Shown: positions 4,119 to 6,718 of the stretch, one piece after another
Layout: each line of letters opens with the position of its first letter
Numbering within the stretch: the stretch's first letter is position 1
Assembly: GCA_947565475.1 (NCBI GenBank)
Contig: CANOGI010000125.1
Coordinates: forward strand, 1-6,718
DNA length: 6,718 nucleotides
Source: an uncultured Eubacteriaceae bacterium
Lineage (GTDB): Bacteria; Bacillota; Clostridia; Lachnospirales; CAG-274
Reading direction: 5' to 3'
The notes under the pieces: generated by a model
Database searches by the model: none
The model's input: the letters and a program-made list of their open reading frames with translations, nothing else
Told to the model about the DNA's origin: nothing
Position numbers and translations under genes: made by a program

Positions 4119-6329
4119 CTAAACCTTTTTAAGAGTGTTTTTAGACAGCATAGCCATAAACTTTTTTGTTCCCGCTTCAGGAAACTCCACAGTAACCTCA
4201 AAGTCCGCCCCCGCCGGCGCTATGTTTTTAACCACGCCTACGCCGTATTTAATCTGCCTTACCTTGTCGCCCTCTTTAAAGTCAAGGGTGACATTTTTCG
4301 GTGCGGGTATTTTTCCGTAAGTAAAATATTCCTTGTTGCCCATAGGGTTATAGCTCGCTTTATTTCTAAAAGTCGCCTGCTTTTCCTCGTTTTTGGAATC
4401 AGGTGCTTTATGTTTCTCTATAAAATCCATAGGCACTTCCTTCAAAAATCTTGACGGGGCGTTTGATATTGTCTGCCCGTGTTGCATTCTTGATCTGGCG
4501 TATGTAAAATAAAGTTGTTTTTTTGCTCTTGTAATTCCTACATAGCAAAGCCGTCTTTCTTCCTCAACAGCGTTTGGGTTGTCAGAAAGTATACTTCTGT
4601 AACTCGGAAAAATTCCCTCCTCAAATCCGGCGATAAACACATTTGGAAACTCAAGACCCTTTGAACTGTGTAAAGTCATAAGAACCACCGTGTCGTCATC
4701 TTCTGAATAACTGTCAATATCGGCAACCAAGGCGACCTCCTCAAGAAAAGCCGATAAATCAGCCCTTTCCGACGTATTTTCAAACTCAAAGGCTTTTGAT
4801 ATAAGTTCGTTTATGTTGTCAATACGGTTTAACGCTTCCGCCGTGTTTTCACTCTCAAGCTCGTCTCTGTATCCCGTCTCTGATATAATTTTCTCAATAA
4901 GCTCGGAAATTTTAAGCTCTTCCGAAGCTTCCCTGAAGTTTGATATAACCCCCGCGAAATCCTTTAATTTTTTGCTCCTGCTTTTAATCTCGGGAATATC
5001 CTCAGCGTTTAAAATAGCCTCAAAAAAAGACATGCCCGAATCTTCGGCGAAAATCGATACTTTCTCGATTGTGGCTGTTCCTATTCCTCTTTTGGGGACA
5101 TTTATAATTCTTTTTATGGCTATGTCGTCAGACGGGTTATATAACACTTTGAGATAACACATAACGTCTTTGATTTCCTTTCTTCCGTAGAAAGGGACTC
5201 CGCCCAAAAGCCTGTAAGGTATTGAGCTTCTCACAAATCTGTCCTCAATAACCCTGCTCATGGCGTTATTTCTGTATAAAATGGCGAAATCTTTATATTC
5301 CCCGCCGTTTTTAACGCCTTTTTCTATCTCCGATGCGATAAACGCCGCCTCCTCAAAATCGCTTTCCAGTCCTACGGCATTTATAAGCCCGCCCGTCTCG
5401 TTCTCTGTCCAAAGCTCTTTGCTTTTTCTGCTTATGTTGTTTTTAATAACCGTGTTGGCGGCGTCAAGAATTACTTTGGTTGAGCGGTAATTTTGCTCAA
5501 GCTTTATAACCTCGGCGTTTTTAAAATCCTTTTCAAAATCAAGTATGTTTCTTATGTTCGCTCCTCTCCAGCCGTATATACTTTGGTCGTCGTCCCCGAC
5601 CGCGCACAAATTTCTGTATTTCGATGAAAGCTGGCGTATTAGGTTATATTGACATGAATTTGTGTCCTGATATTCGTCTATCATTATATAGAGAAATTTC
5701 TCCCTGTATTTGTCAAGAATATCAGGATTTTGAGCGAAAAGCTGTACTGTTTTAAAAATAAGGTCGTCAAAATCAAGGGCGTTGTTTTGTTTGAGCCTCT
5801 TTTGATATTCGGTGTAAACCTTTGATATTGTTTTAAGCCGAAAATCCTCTTCGGCGGTTTCCAAGAACGCCTTTGCCGATATAAGTTCGTTTTTCTGTTC
5901 GCTTATCTTCCCCATAACCATTTTTGGGGAAAAATCCTTGTCGCTTATGTTAAGTTCTTTTAAAATCTCTTTAATAAGCCTTTCCGAATCGTCCGAATCG
6001 TAAATCGTGAATTGTGATGTATATCCCAATCTTTCTATGTCCCGCCTTAAAATTCTTACGCATGACGAGTGAAAAGTGCTCACCCATACGTCTTTTCCAA
6101 AAGGTGTAATCTTCTCTACCCTTTCTTTCATCTCCCTTGCGGCTTTGTTTGTGAAAGTAATCGCCATAATGTTATATGGTTTTACCCCCTGTTCTATAAG
6201 ATAAGCGATTCTGTGGGTAAGAACCGTCGTCTTTCCTGAGCCCGCCCCCGCTAAAATTAAGACGGGGCCCTCTGTTTTAAGAACCGCTTTTTTTTGCGCC
6301 GGATTTAATCCCGCTGTTAAATCTGCCAT
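4119..6329 (-). CDS. pcrA: ATP-dependent DNA helicase PcrA (UvrD/Rep family, SF1A)
   Basis: A full-length 736-residue 3'-5' DNA helicase that acts in repair, replication-fork processing and removal of stalled RNA polymerase. All superfamily 1A motifs are present in order: Q motif LNPAQKKAV (8-16); Walker A GAGSGKTT (28-35); Ia AITFTNKAA (56-64); Walker B IDEYQDTN (217-224); III GDDDQSIYGWRGA (245-257); IV LEQNYRS (277-283); V TLHSSKGLEFP (552-562); VI CYVGITRAKK (595-604). Family members often have Ala where motif V here has the second Ser. After a linker (about 632-680), residues 685-736 form the Tudor-like C-terminal domain (GDKVRQIKYGVGVV...) that in PcrA/UvrD contacts RNA polymerase, which supports pcrA over rep. 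AAGGAG lies 8 nt before the ATG, inside the end of yerC, 2 nt from that stop codon. The order yerC then pcrA also occurs in Bacillus subtilis, there with pcrB between them and ligA downstream; neither is present here. Confidence 0.97.
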   Translation of the reverse strand: MADLTAGLNPAQKKAVLKTEGPVLILAGAGSGKTTVLTHRIAYLIEQGVKPYNIMAITFTNKAAREMKERVEKITPFGKDVWVSTFHSSCVRILRRDIERLGYTSQFTIYDSDDSERLIKEILKELNISDKDFSPKMVMGKISEQKNELISAKAFLETAEEDFRLKTISKVYTEYQKRLKQNNALDFDDLIFKTVQLFAQNPDILDKYREKFLYIMIDEYQDTNSCQYNLIRQLSSKYRNLCAVGDDDQSIYGWRGANIRNILDFEKDFKNAEVIKLEQNYRSTKVILDAANTVIKNNISRKSKELWTENETGGLINAVGLESDFEEAAFIASEIEKGVKNGGEYKDFAILYRNNAMSRVIEDRFVRSSIPYRLLGGVPFYGRKEIKDVMCYLKVLYNPSDDIAIKRIINVPKRGIGTATIEKVSIFAEDSGMSFFEAILNAEDIPEIKSRSKKLKDFAGVISNFREASEELKISELIEKIISETGYRDELESENTAEALNRIDNINELISKAFEFENTSERADLSAFLEEVALVADIDSYSEDDDTVVLMTLHSSKGLEFPNVFIAGFEEGIFPSYRSILSDNPNAVEEERRLCYVGITRAKKQLYFTYARSRMQHGQTISNAPSRFLKEVPMDFIEKHKAPDSKNEEKQATFRNKASYNPMGNKEYFTYGKIPAPKNVTLDFKEGDKVRQIKYGVGVVKNIAPAGADFEVTVEFPEAGTKKFMAMLSKNTLKKV

Positions 6330-6331
6330 AA

Positions 6332-6622
6332 TTAATTCTCCTTAATTCTCTCCAAAATAGACCTGTACCCGCCTGTGCCATAACTAAAAGCCCTGTTCAC
6401 TCTGCTGATTGTGGCGGTTGACGCTCCTGTGATTTTGGCTATGCTTGTGTATGTCTCTCCTTTTTTGAGAAGCTTCGCCACCTCAAACCTTTGGGCGAGG
6501 CTTTTTATTTCGTTCACCGTGCATATGTCCTCAAAAAAAGCGTAACATTCCTCAACGTTTTCAAGCAGTAAAATCGCTTTAAAAAGCTCGTCGCTGGCGT
6601 CTTTCTTTAGTTTGTCCTTCAT
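6332..6622 (-). CDS. yerC: YerC/YecD family TrpR-like DNA-binding protein
   Basis: A 96-residue helical DNA-binding protein of the TrpR superfamily, YerC/YecD branch, normal in length for the family. The TrpR-type helix-turn-helix is clear at about 57-79: TYTSIAKITGASTATISRVN, with AKITGAS as the first helix and turn and TATISRVNRAF as the recognition helix. SLAQRFEVAKLLKKG (41-55) is the conserved helix before it, and a GTGGYRSIL tail (82-90) closes the domain. YerC-family proteins lack the tryptophan operon context of TrpR; their ligand and targets are largely uncharacterised. An AGGTGG ribosome-binding site lies 6 nt before the ATG. The stop is 2 nt from the pcrA start, which implies translational coupling. 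Autoregulation of the yerC-pcrA unit is plausible but not shown. The upstream promoter is not clear within the remaining 96 bases. The symbol follows the Bacillus subtilis homologue. Confidence 0.92.
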   Translation of the reverse strand: MKDKLKKDASDELFKAILLLENVEECYAFFEDICTVNEIKSLAQRFEVAKLLKKGETYTSIAKITGASTATISRVNRAFSYGTGGYRSILERIKEN

Positions 6623-6718
6623 CTTTAACCACCTGTTCCCTGTTTAATATCTCGGATTAAAAATAGACTTCTTTCGAAACTGTAAGATTATGATTATCCA
6701 CTAAAAAAATATTTTATT
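6623..6718 (-). other. Upstream region of the yerC-pcrA unit
   Basis: This AT-rich DNA should contain the promoter of the unit unless the operon extends beyond the window. A minus-strand CATAAT (6693-6688) could be a -10 hexamer, but no good -35 stands upstream of it. No convincing dyad operator was seen. Nothing firmer can be called. Confidence 0.3.

Noticed and set aside
3962..4201. A 79-codon minus-strand frame overlapping the end of pcrA
   Set aside because: It overlaps the C-terminal Tudor-like domain of PcrA in another frame and has no convincing start signal or protein family look.
4813..5157. A 114-codon plus-strand reading frame inside pcrA
   Set aside because: It is antisense to a fully conserved helicase frame and Ser/Leu/Ile-rich, as expected of the reverse complement of such a gene.

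Overview
The window looks like low-GC, Gram-positive, endospore-forming Clostridia DNA (Lachnospiraceae or a neighbouring group). The coding bias is AT-rich, the Shine-Dalgarno sites are strong AAGGAG/AGGAG types, and the gene set includes a YerC-type TrpR-like repressor, a PcrA helicase and a YlmC/YmxH sporulation-associated PRC-barrel protein, all typical of Firmicutes. The genus cannot be fixed from this sequence alone.

All five protein genes lie on the minus strand, so in transcription order the window reads from right to left. First come yerC-like (6332-6622) and pcrA (4119-6329), separated by 2 nt and almost certainly co-transcribed. After about 200 nt without a gene come ylmC/ymxH-like (3664-3918) and a class I SAM-dependent methyltransferase of the METTL25/GSTCD-like type (2430-3641), 22 nt apart and probably a second transcription unit. 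Last is a GH43 beta-xylosidase/arabinofuranosidase-type glycosidase (652-2190). It has its own near-consensus sigma-A promoter (TTGACA, 17 nt, TATGAT), a leader of about 100 nt with a 9-bp inverted repeat, and a strong ribosome-binding site that favours a TTG start. It is a catabolic gene behind a housekeeping cluster and is probably regulated on its own.

The left 651 bases carry no convincing gene and are the unusual part. They hold (a) a 210-bp MITE-like foldback element (126-335) with perfect 21-bp terminal inverted repeats and A/T-rich subterminal hairpins at exactly mirrored positions; (b) two diverged copies (188-235 and 535-582, 36 of 48 positions identical) of a GC-richer repeat whose stem-loop is kept by compensatory base changes; (c) a separate GGCGAA/TTCGCC palindrome; and (d) an 18-bp perfect hairpin with a T7 tract that should act as a terminator. 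This is the best candidate for something not yet described: a small family of structured intergenic repeats, one copy of which sits inside a non-autonomous mobile element.

No tRNA, rRNA, CRISPR array, transposase gene or known riboswitch was recognised.
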